Position numbers and translations under genes: made by a program | Notes under the pieces: generated by a model | The model's input: only the letters and a program-made list of their open reading frames with translations | Told to the model about the DNA's origin: nothing | The model's database searches: none | In this document: one piece after another, positions 8,012 through 15,268 of the stretch | How positions within the stretch are numbered: the first letter of the stretch is position 1 | How the letters are laid out: each line of letters opens with the position of its first letter | Source of the DNA: Demequina silvatica | Lineage (GTDB): Bacteria > Actinomycetota > Actinomycetes > Actinomycetales > Demequinaceae | Length of the DNA: 64,000 bases | Direction of reading: 5' to 3' | Assembly (NCBI RefSeq): GCF_000971215.1 | Contig: NZ_BBMA01000011.1 | Span: forward strand, 1 to 64,000

Positions 8012-9261
8012 CGGGCGTCCTCCGCCCGCCACCACAGCTCCACCGTGGTGCCCTTGCCCGGCGTCGACGAGATCCGCGAGCCGCCGCCGGCGAGCGCCTC
8101 CATGCGGCCGCGGATGCTCACCTGCAGGCCGAGCCTGCGCGCGGAGACGTTGCGGGGTGAGAAGCCGCGGCCGTCGTCGCGGACGCTCACGCGGACGTCG
8201 CCGTCCGCGACGGTGACCGCGAGGACGATGGCGACGGGCTCGCCGGGGTCGGCGGCGTGGATGACGCTGTTCCGCATCGCCTCGCCGGCGGCCTCGGCGA
8301 GGGCGGTGACCGCGGGCGCGGGGATGTCGTGGGTCGCGGTGACGGTCGCTTTGACGATGATGTCGTCGCTGATCGCGCTCGCCGTGGCGCGGAGGGCCGC
8401 GACCACCTGTGCCGGGGGATACTCCGCGTCGCCGGTGCGCGCGCCGCGGATGGCATTGACGTAGCCGAGGGCGCGCTGGGCGCGCGCGGGAACGGTCTCG
8501 TTGACGGGCTGGCGGACGGCGGCGAGGAGGACGGAGATGATCTCGTCGTGCACCACGGCGTTGATGCGGGCCTGCTCGCGCTCGCCGGTGCGCTCCGCGG
8601 CCTCGCGGGCCGCCTCCGCGCGGGCGCGCTCCGCCTCGAGATCCTGCCGCGCGGCGGCGGTGACCACGCCGGCGCCGGCACCGGTGAGGATGAGCGACGT
8701 CACCAGCGCGCCGATGCCGTCGAGGAGCGACTGCTCGAGGTCGCCGCCGCTCGCGAGGTACTCGACGGTCGCGACCAGCGGAAACTGCGCGACCGCGAAC
8801 AGCCACACCGCCGGCCGGTTCCATGCCACTGCGAGCAGCGTCGCGTGGATCGCGCCGTAGCCCTGCAGCCACGGCGCGGCGCCGTCTGCGAGGGCGTCCC
8901 CGGTCATCATCGGCACCCAAAGTAGCTGCGCGGCGACGAAGCCGAGCGCGCCGGCCGTCACCAGGATGCGGAGCACGCGCATCGGCGCGAACCACGCGAG
9001 GATCGCGTAGCTCGCAGGTATCACGGCCCCCACCAGCACGGTGAACGCGCCGAACGGCGCCCGGAGCTGGTCCATCTGCGCGAGGAAGCCGTTGGGGCCG
9101 TTCGCGAGGAGGATCACGAAGAGCGTTGTCGCGACGCCGATCGCGAAGTACGTGGTGCGCTGCATCCGCTCGCGCGCGCTGCGCGGGGCCGCGGCAAGCG
9201 CGTCACCACGTGCCTTGCTGTTCGATTCCGAGAGCGCTCGGGGGCGCGCGCTCGTCTCCAT
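8008..9261 (-). CDS. Sensor histidine kinase-like membrane protein
   Basis: 417 residues. Six or more hydrophobic segments span residues about 35-205, then a coiled-coil linker rich in Glu/Arg/Ala. A HisKA_3-like helix carries NAVVHDEIISVLLAAVRQ near residue 232. A HATPase domain has an N box (EAMRNSVIHA), a G1 box (DDGRGF) and a G2-like region (LGLQVSIRGRMEAL). Family knowledge says such proteins autophosphorylate on His and signal to a LuxR-type regulator, which is missing here. Position inside the split hydrogenase locus suggests, but does not show, a role in its control. Confidence 0.72.
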   Translation of the reverse strand: METSARPRALSESNSKARGDALAAAPRSARERMQRTTYFAIGVATTLFVILLANGPNGFLAQMDQLRAPFGAFTVLVGAVIPASYAILAWFAPMRVLRILVTAGALGFVAAQLLWVPMMTGDALADGAAPWLQGYGAIHATLLAVAWNRPAVWLFAVAQFPLVATVEYLASGGDLEQSLLDGIGALVTSLILTGAGAGVVTAAARQDLEAERARAEAAREAAERTGEREQARINAVVHDEIISVLLAAVRQPVNETVPARAQRALGYVNAIRGARTGDAEYPPAQVVAALRATASAISDDIIVKATVTATHDIPAPAVTALAEAAGEAMRNSVIHAADPGEPVAIVLAVTVADGDVRVSVRDDGRGFSPRNVSARRLGLQVSIRGRMEALAGGGSRISSTPGKGTTVELWWRAEDAR

Positions 9262-9477
9262 CCATGCCCTCCCGCAGGTTGTGAAGCCATCCTAGAACGC
9301 GGCTATCCCGGCTGCGCGGCGCCCAAGGCGCCTGGAAGGAGGGCTGTTGCGGGGCATCGTCCCCTGGCGCAGTGATGCGCGGGGTGGCGATGTCCTCGGA
9401 ACCACGCAGCGTCCGCCGCGTCCACAGATCTCGGCGCGGTCGGCGACGCGATGCGGCTCGAGTGGTGACCTGACTGT

Positions 9478-9750
9478 GTGACGAGAACCCGCAAGAAGAC
9501 CGAAGCTGCACGGGCCGCGCGCCGCCGGTCCGACGAGGACCTCCTGCGCCGCCTGACTGATGACGAGCTGTACGCGCTGCTGAGGTTGGCGGGTGCGGAG
9601 CGTCGATCCTTGATCGAGGCGAAGCGGCTGGTTCGCGAGGAGATCGACCGCAGGTACGTCGGCGACGAGTTGCGGCGCGGCAGGATGCGCGCGGGGCTTG
9701 CCTCACTCGTAGAACCGTCCGATACTGATAGTGATACTGGATCCGGATGA
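9478..9750 (+). CDS. Small charged hypothetical protein upstream of hicA
   Basis: 90 residues from a GTG start. Highly charged and helical (DEDLLRRLTDDELYALLRL, then EAKRLVREEIDRRY), ending in an acidic Ser/Asp/Thr/Gly tail. No family recognised. Its TGA overlaps the hicA start, so it is probably the first gene of the hicAB operon. It could be a DNA-binding or third toxin-antitoxin component. The ribosome site is weak, so the start is uncertain. Confidence 0.5.
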   Translation: MTRTRKKTEAARAARRRSDEDLLRRLTDDELYALLRLAGAERRSLIEAKRLVREEIDRRYVGDELRRGRMRAGLASLVEPSDTDSDTGSG

Positions 9751-10013
9751 TGGTCGCGCGGATTGACAAGATCGTGGAAGCGATGCGAGCGGCGCCCGCG
9801 AACGTCGCCTTCGATGACCTTGCCCGGGTGTGCGACCACTACTTCGGAGCCGCGCGGCGCTCCTCGGGCTCGCACCGCGTGTACCGGACGCCATGGCAAG
9901 GAGATCCGCGCGTGAACATCCAGAACAGGTCGGGAAGCGCCAAGCCCTATCAGGTGCGACAGGTGCTCGCAGCGATCGACCGGTTGCGCGCGGAGTTCGG
10001 GGAGCGGCCGTGA
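9747..10013 (+). CDS. hicA: HicA-like mRNA interferase toxin
   Basis: 88 residues. HicA toxins are small dsRNA-binding-fold ribonucleases with an active-site His in a G-S-H motif. Here GSHRVYRTPW lies near residue 40, with preceding helix DKIVEAMRAAPANVAFDDL and a basic C-terminus including the KPYQVRQVL helix. It overlaps the upstream small ORF by 4 nt and the HicB start by 4 nt. Two ATG codons (9747, 9750) are possible starts. Assignment rests on motif, size and the adjacent antitoxin. Confidence 0.8.
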   Translation: MMVARIDKIVEAMRAAPANVAFDDLARVCDHYFGAARRSSGSHRVYRTPWQGDPRVNIQNRSGSAKPYQVRQVLAAIDRLRAEFGERP

Positions 10014-10339
10014 ACGCGGCGCACTTCACGTACCGCGTGACGTGGTCGCCCGAGGATGCGGAGTACGTCGGCACCGTCGCCGAGTTTCCCTCGCTCTCGT
10101 GGCTCGACGCCGACGAACGAGCCGCGTTCGACGGGATCCGAGGCCTCGCCGCGCAGGTGGTCCAGGACCTCCGCGAGGCGGGGGAGGAGGTGCCGGAGGC
10201 GTTGGCCGACCGCTCCTACTCGGGCAAGTTCCAGGTGCGCACCACGCCCGCGCGCCACCGCGAGCTGGCGATCGCCGCCGCCGAGGCCGGCGTTTCGATG
10301 AACCGCCTGGTGAACGATCGACTCGCGTCGGATCGGTGA
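10010..10339 (+). CDS. hicB: HicB-like antitoxin with ribbon-helix-helix tail
   Basis: 109 residues from a GTG that overlaps the HicA stop. The N-terminal half is the degenerate RNase H-like HicB fold (YRVTWSPEDAEYVGTVAEFP, then SLSWLD). The C-terminal half, YSGKFQVRTTPARHRELAIA followed by AAEAGVSMNRLVNDRLA, is a ribbon-helix-helix DNA-binding domain for autorepression. The last codons and about 40 nt downstream recur as a fragment near 12166-12231. Confidence 0.85.
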   Translation: MNAAHFTYRVTWSPEDAEYVGTVAEFPSLSWLDADERAAFDGIRGLAAQVVQDLREAGEEVPEALADRSYSGKFQVRTTPARHRELAIAAAEAGVSMNRLVNDRLASDR

Positions 10340-10539
10340 TCGAGTATCCCCTAGCCGTGATGGCGGGCGTGCGGCTCCGTCGCGGCCCAGAACCTCTGTG
10401 ATCGCCCACCGCGATCGGGCCTGACGGCGCCCTACGTCCGCCCTCGATCGGCCACCTCGCACCGCCAGAAGCAGCCCTGTGGACAACGGCTTCGGTGTCG
10501 GTGCCCGTTGTTACGGTGCGAGAGTCCGAGGAGGCGGCC

Positions 10540-11280
10540 ATGCGAAGCGAAGACCACGCCAAGATCCATCTCGCGTACGTGCCCGGAGTGGGGCTGGCGG
10601 GGGAGTGGCCATGGGCGACGCCGGTGGACGCGGACGAGGGCGGCGGCACCTTCCGCCTCGAGAACTTCCTCATGATGACGCCGCTCGTGGTGGGTGACCT
10701 GGTGCGATGTGAGAGGGGCGAGGACTCCCACCTTCACGTGGTGGAGGTGCTCGCGCTCATGCCCGGCCTCCTGCTCGGGGTGACCCATCCGAGTGACATC
10801 GAGGCGACCGTGCGTCCCGTCGCCCAGGAGCTGATCCACGCGGGCCTTGCGGTGAACCGTCCGGGCGACGGCTTTCTCCAGGTCTGGGCGAACGCGTATC
10901 CGCCCCACCTCGCGCAGGACCTGGTGAGGCGCGAGTGGCCCGACGGCTGGGAGGTCGTGGAGAGGCTCGACCCGGTGGGCCGCATCAGGCACGTCGATGA
11001 AGCCGTCAACTTCACACCCGCGCCTTTCCCGAGGGCGGCGGAGGGCGACACCGGGTATTGGGCGGCCGACGATCCCGCATGGGCGCGCCACGGCGTCAGC
11101 GATCCGGCCACGCTCGCCCGCTTGCAGGCGCTGGCCGTCGAGGACCCGCGCGTCCTCGCGACCATCCGCGCCGGCAGGCACGCCGATGTGCTCGAGTTCA
11201 TGGCCCGCATCGCGGAGCCGGACCCGCGGCGGCTTCCACCCCTGACGCGCCGGCTGCTGGTCGATCCGCCGGAGGGGTGA
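10540..11280 (+). CDS. DUF4265-like protein
   Basis: 246 residues if started at the ATG at 10540, which has AGGAGG nine bases upstream. An in-frame ATG at 10495 lacks such a site. The first 70 residues (KIHLAYVPGVGLAGEWPW, then ENFLMMTPLVVGDLVRCE) resemble DUF4265, a family of unknown function. The remainder has no recognised domain. It sits between the HicAB and GNAT/DUF1778 modules and is flanked by the two copies of the hicB tail, so it may be cargo of a local rearrangement. Confidence 0.65.
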   Translation: MRSEDHAKIHLAYVPGVGLAGEWPWATPVDADEGGGTFRLENFLMMTPLVVGDLVRCERGEDSHLHVVEVLALMPGLLLGVTHPSDIEATVRPVAQELIHAGLAVNRPGDGFLQVWANAYPPHLAQDLVRREWPDGWEVVERLDPVGRIRHVDEAVNFTPAPFPRAAEGDTGYWAADDPAWARHGVSDPATLARLQALAVEDPRVLATIRAGRHADVLEFMARIAEPDPRRLPPLTRRLLVDPPEG

Positions 11281-11304
11281 CCGGTGCATCCCTGCCCTCG
11301 CCGC

Positions 11305-11814
11305 CTACGCCCCAAGCGTGCAGCGCAGATCCTTGACCAGCGCCACCAGGTGACGCGGATCCGACGGACTCGCCTCGAAGCCGGGTAGAGCGTGCAGGTA
11401 GAAGGCGAGCGCCGCATCGTCCTCCGCATGGACGAGCAGCCCGCGGCACCCGATGCGCGTCGACAGCTCGACGGTGCGCATCACCACGTCCGCGAGGAGG
11501 GCATGCCCGAGGCCGCGCGACTCATGTCGCGTGTCGACCGCGAGGCGCGCGAGCAGCGCGAACGGCTGTGCGTGCCGGCCCACACCGCGAGCGACACGGG
11601 CCGGGACAGCGTCGATCGCGACGCTCGCCATGTTCCATGCGTAGTACGCCACCACATCGGGGGAGTCCTGCGGCGCGACGGCCATGACATGCGCGGTACG
11701 CGCGGCATGTGCCTGGCGCGCGTGCTCGCGCAACCACCGGGTCTGCTCGACGGAGCGAGACTCGAACGCGTCGAGAGCGTGGTCGGGGGTAAGCGCGCGC
11801 GGCCGCAGGTACAC
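11305..11814 (-). CDS. GNAT acetyltransferase toxin (TacT-like)
   Basis: 169 residues from a GTG five bases after the antitoxin stop. The GNAT core is visible: LARLAVDTRHESRGLGHALL (motif A, acetyl-CoA site R-x-x-G-L-G) and a conserved late FYLHALPGFEAS segment. Toxins of this type acetylate aminoacyl-tRNA and are neutralised by a DUF1778 ribbon-helix-helix antitoxin, which is the gene directly upstream. An EDDAALAFY stretch is encoded by one copy of the genome word GGACGATGCG. Confidence 0.85.
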   Translation of the reverse strand: MYLRPRALTPDHALDAFESRSVEQTRWLREHARQAHAARTAHVMAVAPQDSPDVVAYYAWNMASVAIDAVPARVARGVGRHAQPFALLARLAVDTRHESRGLGHALLADVVMRTVELSTRIGCRGLLVHAEDDAALAFYLHALPGFEASPSDPRHLVALVKDLRCTLGA

Positions 11815-11819
11815 GCGGA

Positions 11820-12101
11820 TCAGTCGACGAACGGCGACGGGCGGTTGAGGAGCTCCCTCAGGCCCGGCAGGTCTCGCGCCGGCCGGTCGAGCAGCTCCTC
11901 CCAGGCCGCAGCTTCGAGCGGAGACAGCACGAACTCCGTGCGATCGGCCAGCACGCGCTGCGCCGCGATACGGAGCTCCGCGGTGGCAAAAGCGGACACG
12001 TCGGTTCCCGCGGCCTGCGCCGCCCGCGCGATCAGGTCGCGGTCGCTGGAGGACACCCTGAACTCGAGACGCTGGTCCTTCCGAGGCGTGGTGGCGGTCA
12101 T
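11820..12101 (-). CDS. DUF1778 ribbon-helix-helix antitoxin
   Basis: 93 residues. The N-terminal RHH domain (RLEFRVSSSDRDLIARAAQA, then AGTDVSAFATAEL) is followed by an acidic or hydrophobic C-terminal arm with LSPLEAAAWEELLDRP that wraps the toxin. A strong AGGAGG precedes the ATG. It pairs with the GNAT gene 5 nt downstream. The upstream direct repeats at 12121-12138 are the probable autoregulatory operator. Confidence 0.88.
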   Translation of the reverse strand: MTATTPRKDQRLEFRVSSSDRDLIARAAQAAGTDVSAFATAELRIAAQRVLADRTEFVLSPLEAAAWEELLDRPARDLPGLRELLNRPSPFVD

Positions 12102-12120
12102 GATTCCTCCTGGTGCCTAC

Positions 12121-12138
12121 TGTACGGACATTGTACGG
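12121..12138 (-). promoter_or_regulatory. DUF1778/GNAT operator-promoter
   Basis: Two direct TGTACGG repeats, 11 bp apart (one helical turn), overlap the minus-strand sequence TACAAT (12130-12135), which is close to an ideal -10 box. The antitoxin ATG is about 29 nt downstream. Direct repeats one turn apart suit a ribbon-helix-helix repressor. Confidence 0.55.
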
Positions 12139-12165
12139 CGGCCTCTCGATGCCGTCGATGCCGTG

Positions 12166-12231
12166 TCGATGAACCGCCTGGTGAACGATCGCCTCGCCTG
12201 GCATCGGCAATTCGGTATCCCCAGACCGTGA
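12166..12231 (+). pseudogene. Fragment of a hicB 3' end
   Basis: A 26-nt stretch (12166-12191) is identical to 10295-10320 of hicB and encodes SMNRLVNDRL. Similarity continues through the hicB stop into downstream sequence (a TATCCCC-like block then CCGTGA). Nothing of the rest of hicB is present. It marks a past duplication or a lost second HicAB pair. Confidence 0.7.
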
Positions 12232-12248
12232 CGGTGAGCGGCCACAGC

Positions 12249-12265
12249 CATAAGATTGACTTATG
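12249..12265 (+). promoter_or_regulatory. Leaderless promoter and palindromic operator of the MntA-like gene
   Basis: CATAAG-attga-CTTATG is a perfect 6-bp inverted repeat that includes the ATG. TAAGAT (12251-12256) inside it is a good -10, ending 6 nt before the start codon, so the mRNA is probably leaderless. The palindrome would let the HTH of the encoded protein repress its own gene. Confidence 0.55.
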
Positions 12266-12736
12266 GCCCTTCTGGAGGCGTATCGCGATGCGCGGCGTGA
12301 CGAGGAGATTGCGCGGTTGCGTCGGGTGCTCGCGCTCCGCGCACTGCTCGCCACAGGGATGTCGCAGGGTCGGGCCGCGAAGGCACTCGGAGTCTCGCAG
12401 CCCGCGGTGAGCCAGCAGCTCAAGTTCGCTCCCGACATTGACGCGATGCACCCGGTCGACCTTGTCCGCGCGGCCGCTCCGGTGCTCAGGACGCTTGCGA
12501 CCGAGCACGGGTACCGGCGCCTGTCGGTGTTCGGGTCCGTGGCACGCGGCGACGCGACGCCGAGTTCCGACATCGATCTTCTTGTCGAGGCGCCCGAGGG
12601 TACGTCGTCCCTCGAGTTCGTCGCGTTCGCGCGGCTGCTGTCAACCGTGCTCGGCCGCGACGTAGACCTGGTCGATTTCGGAAGCCTTCGCGATGTCCTC
12701 GACGACGACATCCGCAGCGACGCCGTGCTCCTGTGA
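12263..12736 (+). CDS. mntA: MntA-like nucleotidyltransferase antitoxin with N-terminal HTH
   Basis: 157 residues. An HTH ([20 protein letters not shown], residues about 31-50) is fused to a minimal nucleotidyltransferase domain with the signature [18 protein letters not shown] near residues 90-107. MntA proteins AMPylate the HEPN toxin partner to silence it. The downstream HEPN gene overlaps the stop codon. The HTH fusion is less common and predicts DNA-binding autoregulation at the palindrome over the start codon. Confidence 0.85.
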   Translation: MALLEAYRDARRDEEIARLRRVLALRALLATGMSQGRAAKALGVSQPAVSQQLKFAPDIDAMHPVDLVRAAAPVLRTLATEHGYRRLSVFGSVARGDATPSSDIDLLVEAPEGTSSLEFVAFARLLSTVLGRDVDLVDFGSLRDVLDDDIRSDAVLL

Positions 12737-13098
12737 TGGACCGCCGCGCCGCGAAGGAGCTCCTGCACATCGAGGGCTGGCTCGAGCGCGTCGACGAGAT
12801 CGTGGGGCGCGGGCGGGACGCCTATCTGACTGACGACCTCCTTCAGGAGGCGGGGGACTCGCTCATGATGAAGCTCGGCGAGGCTGCCAACAGGCTGTCG
12901 CGCCTCGGTCTTCTCGAACCGGACGGCGTCGACTGGGCGCTCGCCGTCGCGAACCGGAACTACATCATCCATCAATACGACCGGGTGAACAGGGCGATGA
13001 CCTGGGTCACGCTCGCCTCCGATCTGCCTCGGTGGCGTGCCTCGCTCGCACCGCTCTTCGCCCACGCGGCCGCATTGATCGAGCACGGCGAGGCCTAG
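12736..13098 (+). CDS. hepT: HEPN (DUF86) ribonuclease toxin
   Basis: 120 residues, all-helical HEPN protein with the RNase motif R-x4-H, RNYIIHQY, near residue 75. HepT toxins cleave or modify tRNA/mRNA and are inactivated by AMPylation on the Tyr of this motif by MntA. The ATG overlaps the MntA stop (a GTG three bases earlier is also possible). It lies 53 nt upstream of the Wadjet operon on the same strand. Confidence 0.85.
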   Translation: MDRRAAKELLHIEGWLERVDEIVGRGRDAYLTDDLLQEAGDSLMMKLGEAANRLSRLGLLEPDGVDWALAVANRNYIIHQYDRVNRAMTWVTLASDLPRWRASLAPLFAHAAALIEHGEA

Positions 13099-13142
13099 CG
13101 TCCCGCCGCGATCGTCCGGCTGTTACCGCCCTGTCACACCCC

Positions 13143-13159
13143 TGCGCCACAATGGCGCA
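13143..13159 (+). promoter_or_regulatory. Perfect inverted repeat over the jetA start codon
   Basis: TGCGCCA-CAA-TGGCGCA is a perfect 7-bp inverted repeat with a 3-nt centre containing the jetA ATG (13152). It could be a repressor site or an RNA hairpin that hides the start codon. No clear ribosome site lies upstream. Confidence 0.35.
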
Positions 13160-14636
13160 CGTGCCCGCGACCGCCCGCGCCCTGCGCCTCCTCCAGCGCC
13201 TGGAGGAGGACGCCGCGTGGCGCCTGCTGCGCGCGGACAACGCGCCTATCGTCGCGGCGCTGCTCAAGGAGCACCTTGACGGCGACACCCCACGCCTCGC
13301 CGCGGAGGACCTCTATGAGCGCATCGACGCCGACCTCGACGACCTCCGCGCCCACGGACTCACCGTTCCCCAGACCGCGCAGGCCTACGTGAAGGCGTGG
13401 CGCGATGCGGGCTTCCTGGTGCGCCGCAGCACCGCCGACGCCCGCGGCGAGACACTCGAGCTGTCTGGCGCGGGGACCGCCGCCCTGCGCTTCCTCGAGT
13501 CGCGCGATGCGCCTCGCCGCTCGCTCACCGAGTCCCGCCTCGCCAGCCTGTCCGCCCAGCTCCGGCAGCTCGCGATCGACACGGACCCGTCCTCGACGCG
13601 CCGCCTCGAGCGCCTGCGGGAGGAGCGCGACGCGATCGACGCACGCATCGTCGCGGTTCAGGAGGGGAGGGACGATGCTCTGGCCGGGGAGCGCGCCGTC
13701 GAACGGGTCCAGGACCTGCTGGCTCAGGCGGCCGAGGTCCCCGACGACTTCGCGCGGGTGCGCTCCGAGTTCGAGGACCTCAACACGCTGCTGCGGATGC
13801 GGATCCTCGAGTCGGGCCAGACACAGAAGGAGGTGCTCGACGACGTCTTCCGCGGCGTCGACCTCATCGCGGAGTCCGACGCGGGCCGCTCCTTCGCAGG
13901 CTTCTCCGCGCTGGTGCTCGACCCTGCGCTCGGCACCGCCTTCGAGGAGGACGTGCGGCAGGTGCTCGAGCGGGACTTCGCGCGCGAGCTGAGCCTGCAC
14001 GAGCGGCGTGCGCTCCGCGAGTTCCTCACCACCCTCAAGGACCGCAGCGCCGAGATCCACGACGTCATCACCCAGTTCGCCCGCGGCCTGCGCCGCTACG
14101 TCCGCTCCCAGGACTACCAGCGTGATCGCGTGCTCCGCGGTCTCATCCAGGAGGCGTTGGGCGACGCGCGCGACACCGCGCCGCACGTCAAGCCGTGGGC
14201 ACCGCTGGGCATCGACCAGGACCTCACGCACGTCAAGATCGCCAGCGCCGGCGCCCTCACCCTGCACGACCCTTCCGAGGTGGACGCCCCGAGCGACCTC
14301 GCCACCCATGAGGGGGAGACTGCGGATCTCGAGGCCCTTCGCGAGCTCGCACGCGCCACCGAGATCGACTTCGGCGAGCTCACCGCGTCCGTCAACGACG
14401 TCCTCGACGCCGCCCGCGCGGATGACCCGACCGCCCTCGTCACGGTCGGCACAGTCCTCGGCGCGCACCGCGCCACCCAGGGCGTCGCGTCCGTGGTCGG
14501 ACTGCTCGCGCTCGCGGCGCGTCACGGCATCGTCGACCCCGACGCGGACCCCGAGGCCTTGGAGTGGGAGGGGGCGGACGGCGCCCACCGCCGCGCCCGC
14601 GTCACCCGCCACGCCTTCACCGGGAGGATCCCATGA
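13152..14636 (+). CDS. jetA: Wadjet subunit JetA (DUF3375)
   Basis: 494 residues, DUF3375 family, kleisin-like/MukF-like subunit of the Wadjet complex. An N-terminal winged-helix region (EEDAAWRLLRADNAPIVAAL) is followed by long helices (ESRLASLSAQLRQLAIDTDP) and a conserved middle segment, RRYVRSQDYQRDRVLRGL, near residue 315. It joins JetB and JetC in an SMC-like motor that extrudes DNA loops and directs cleavage of small circular plasmids by JetD. All four jet genes overlap by 4 nt. I chose the start by alignment to the family N-terminus; no strong ribosome site is seen. Confidence 0.93.
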   Translation: MAHVPATARALRLLQRLEEDAAWRLLRADNAPIVAALLKEHLDGDTPRLAAEDLYERIDADLDDLRAHGLTVPQTAQAYVKAWRDAGFLVRRSTADARGETLELSGAGTAALRFLESRDAPRRSLTESRLASLSAQLRQLAIDTDPSSTRRLERLREERDAIDARIVAVQEGRDDALAGERAVERVQDLLAQAAEVPDDFARVRSEFEDLNTLLRMRILESGQTQKEVLDDVFRGVDLIAESDAGRSFAGFSALVLDPALGTAFEEDVRQVLERDFARELSLHERRALREFLTTLKDRSAEIHDVITQFARGLRRYVRSQDYQRDRVLRGLIQEALGDARDTAPHVKPWAPLGIDQDLTHVKIASAGALTLHDPSEVDAPSDLATHEGETADLEALRELARATEIDFGELTASVNDVLDAARADDPTALVTVGTVLGAHRATQGVASVVGLLALAARHGIVDPDADPEALEWEGADGAHRRARVTRHAFTGRIP

Positions 14637-15268
14637 CCGCCACCGACCACGACCTCACCGCCGCGGGCGAGGCCTTCGCCGCCCGCCCGGAGCTGTGGCC
14701 CGGCGACACCGGCACCCTCACCGACGGCTCGCGCCGCGCCCTGCTGTCGCTGGTGCGCGGGCCCTACCTCTCGCGCGACCGCGAGCCCGCGAACTGGGCC
14801 GCGCTGCTGGCAGACGAGCCCGCCATCCGCTCGCGCCTGAACGACCTGTTCCTCGACCTGGTGCTCGACACCGACGCGGAGGTCGCCTTCGTGCGCGGCG
14901 TCGCGGGCGAGGGGAACGATGCCCCGGTAGCGGTCCGCTCGGAGTCGCTCAGCTATCTGGACACGGTGATGCTGCTCGCGCTTCGCCAGCGCCTCATCCA
15001 CGACGAGGGCCACGGCAGAGTGATGGTTGGTCAGGACGAGCTCTACGAGGAGCTTCAGGTGTTCCGCACCCCCGATCGCGACGAGTCGGACTTCACCAAG
15101 CGGCTCAACTCCTCCTGGGCGAAGATGCTCAACAAGCTGCGTGTGCTCCACGCGGTCGAGGACGGTCGCGCGGAGATCTCGCCGGTGGTGCGCCTGCTCA
15201 TCGACGCGGACCGCGTCCGCGAGCTGCGCGCCGCCTTCGACAAGGCGCGCGAGGAGGAGCAGCGGTGA
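14633..15268 (+). CDS. jetB: Wadjet subunit JetB (DUF4194)
   Basis: 211 residues, DUF4194, MukE-like winged-helix accessory subunit. Typical features are the early RALLSLVRGPYLS segment, LSYLDTVMLLALRQRLIHDE at mid-protein and the late winged-helix stretch FTKRLNSSWAKMLNKLRVL. It bridges JetA and the JetC heads. The ATG overlaps the JetA TGA. Its length is normal for the family. Confidence 0.93.
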   Translation: MTATDHDLTAAGEAFAARPELWPGDTGTLTDGSRRALLSLVRGPYLSRDREPANWAALLADEPAIRSRLNDLFLDLVLDTDAEVAFVRGVAGEGNDAPVAVRSESLSYLDTVMLLALRQRLIHDEGHGRVMVGQDELYEELQVFRTPDRDESDFTKRLNSSWAKMLNKLRVLHAVEDGRAEISPVVRLLIDADRVRELRAAFDKAREEEQR

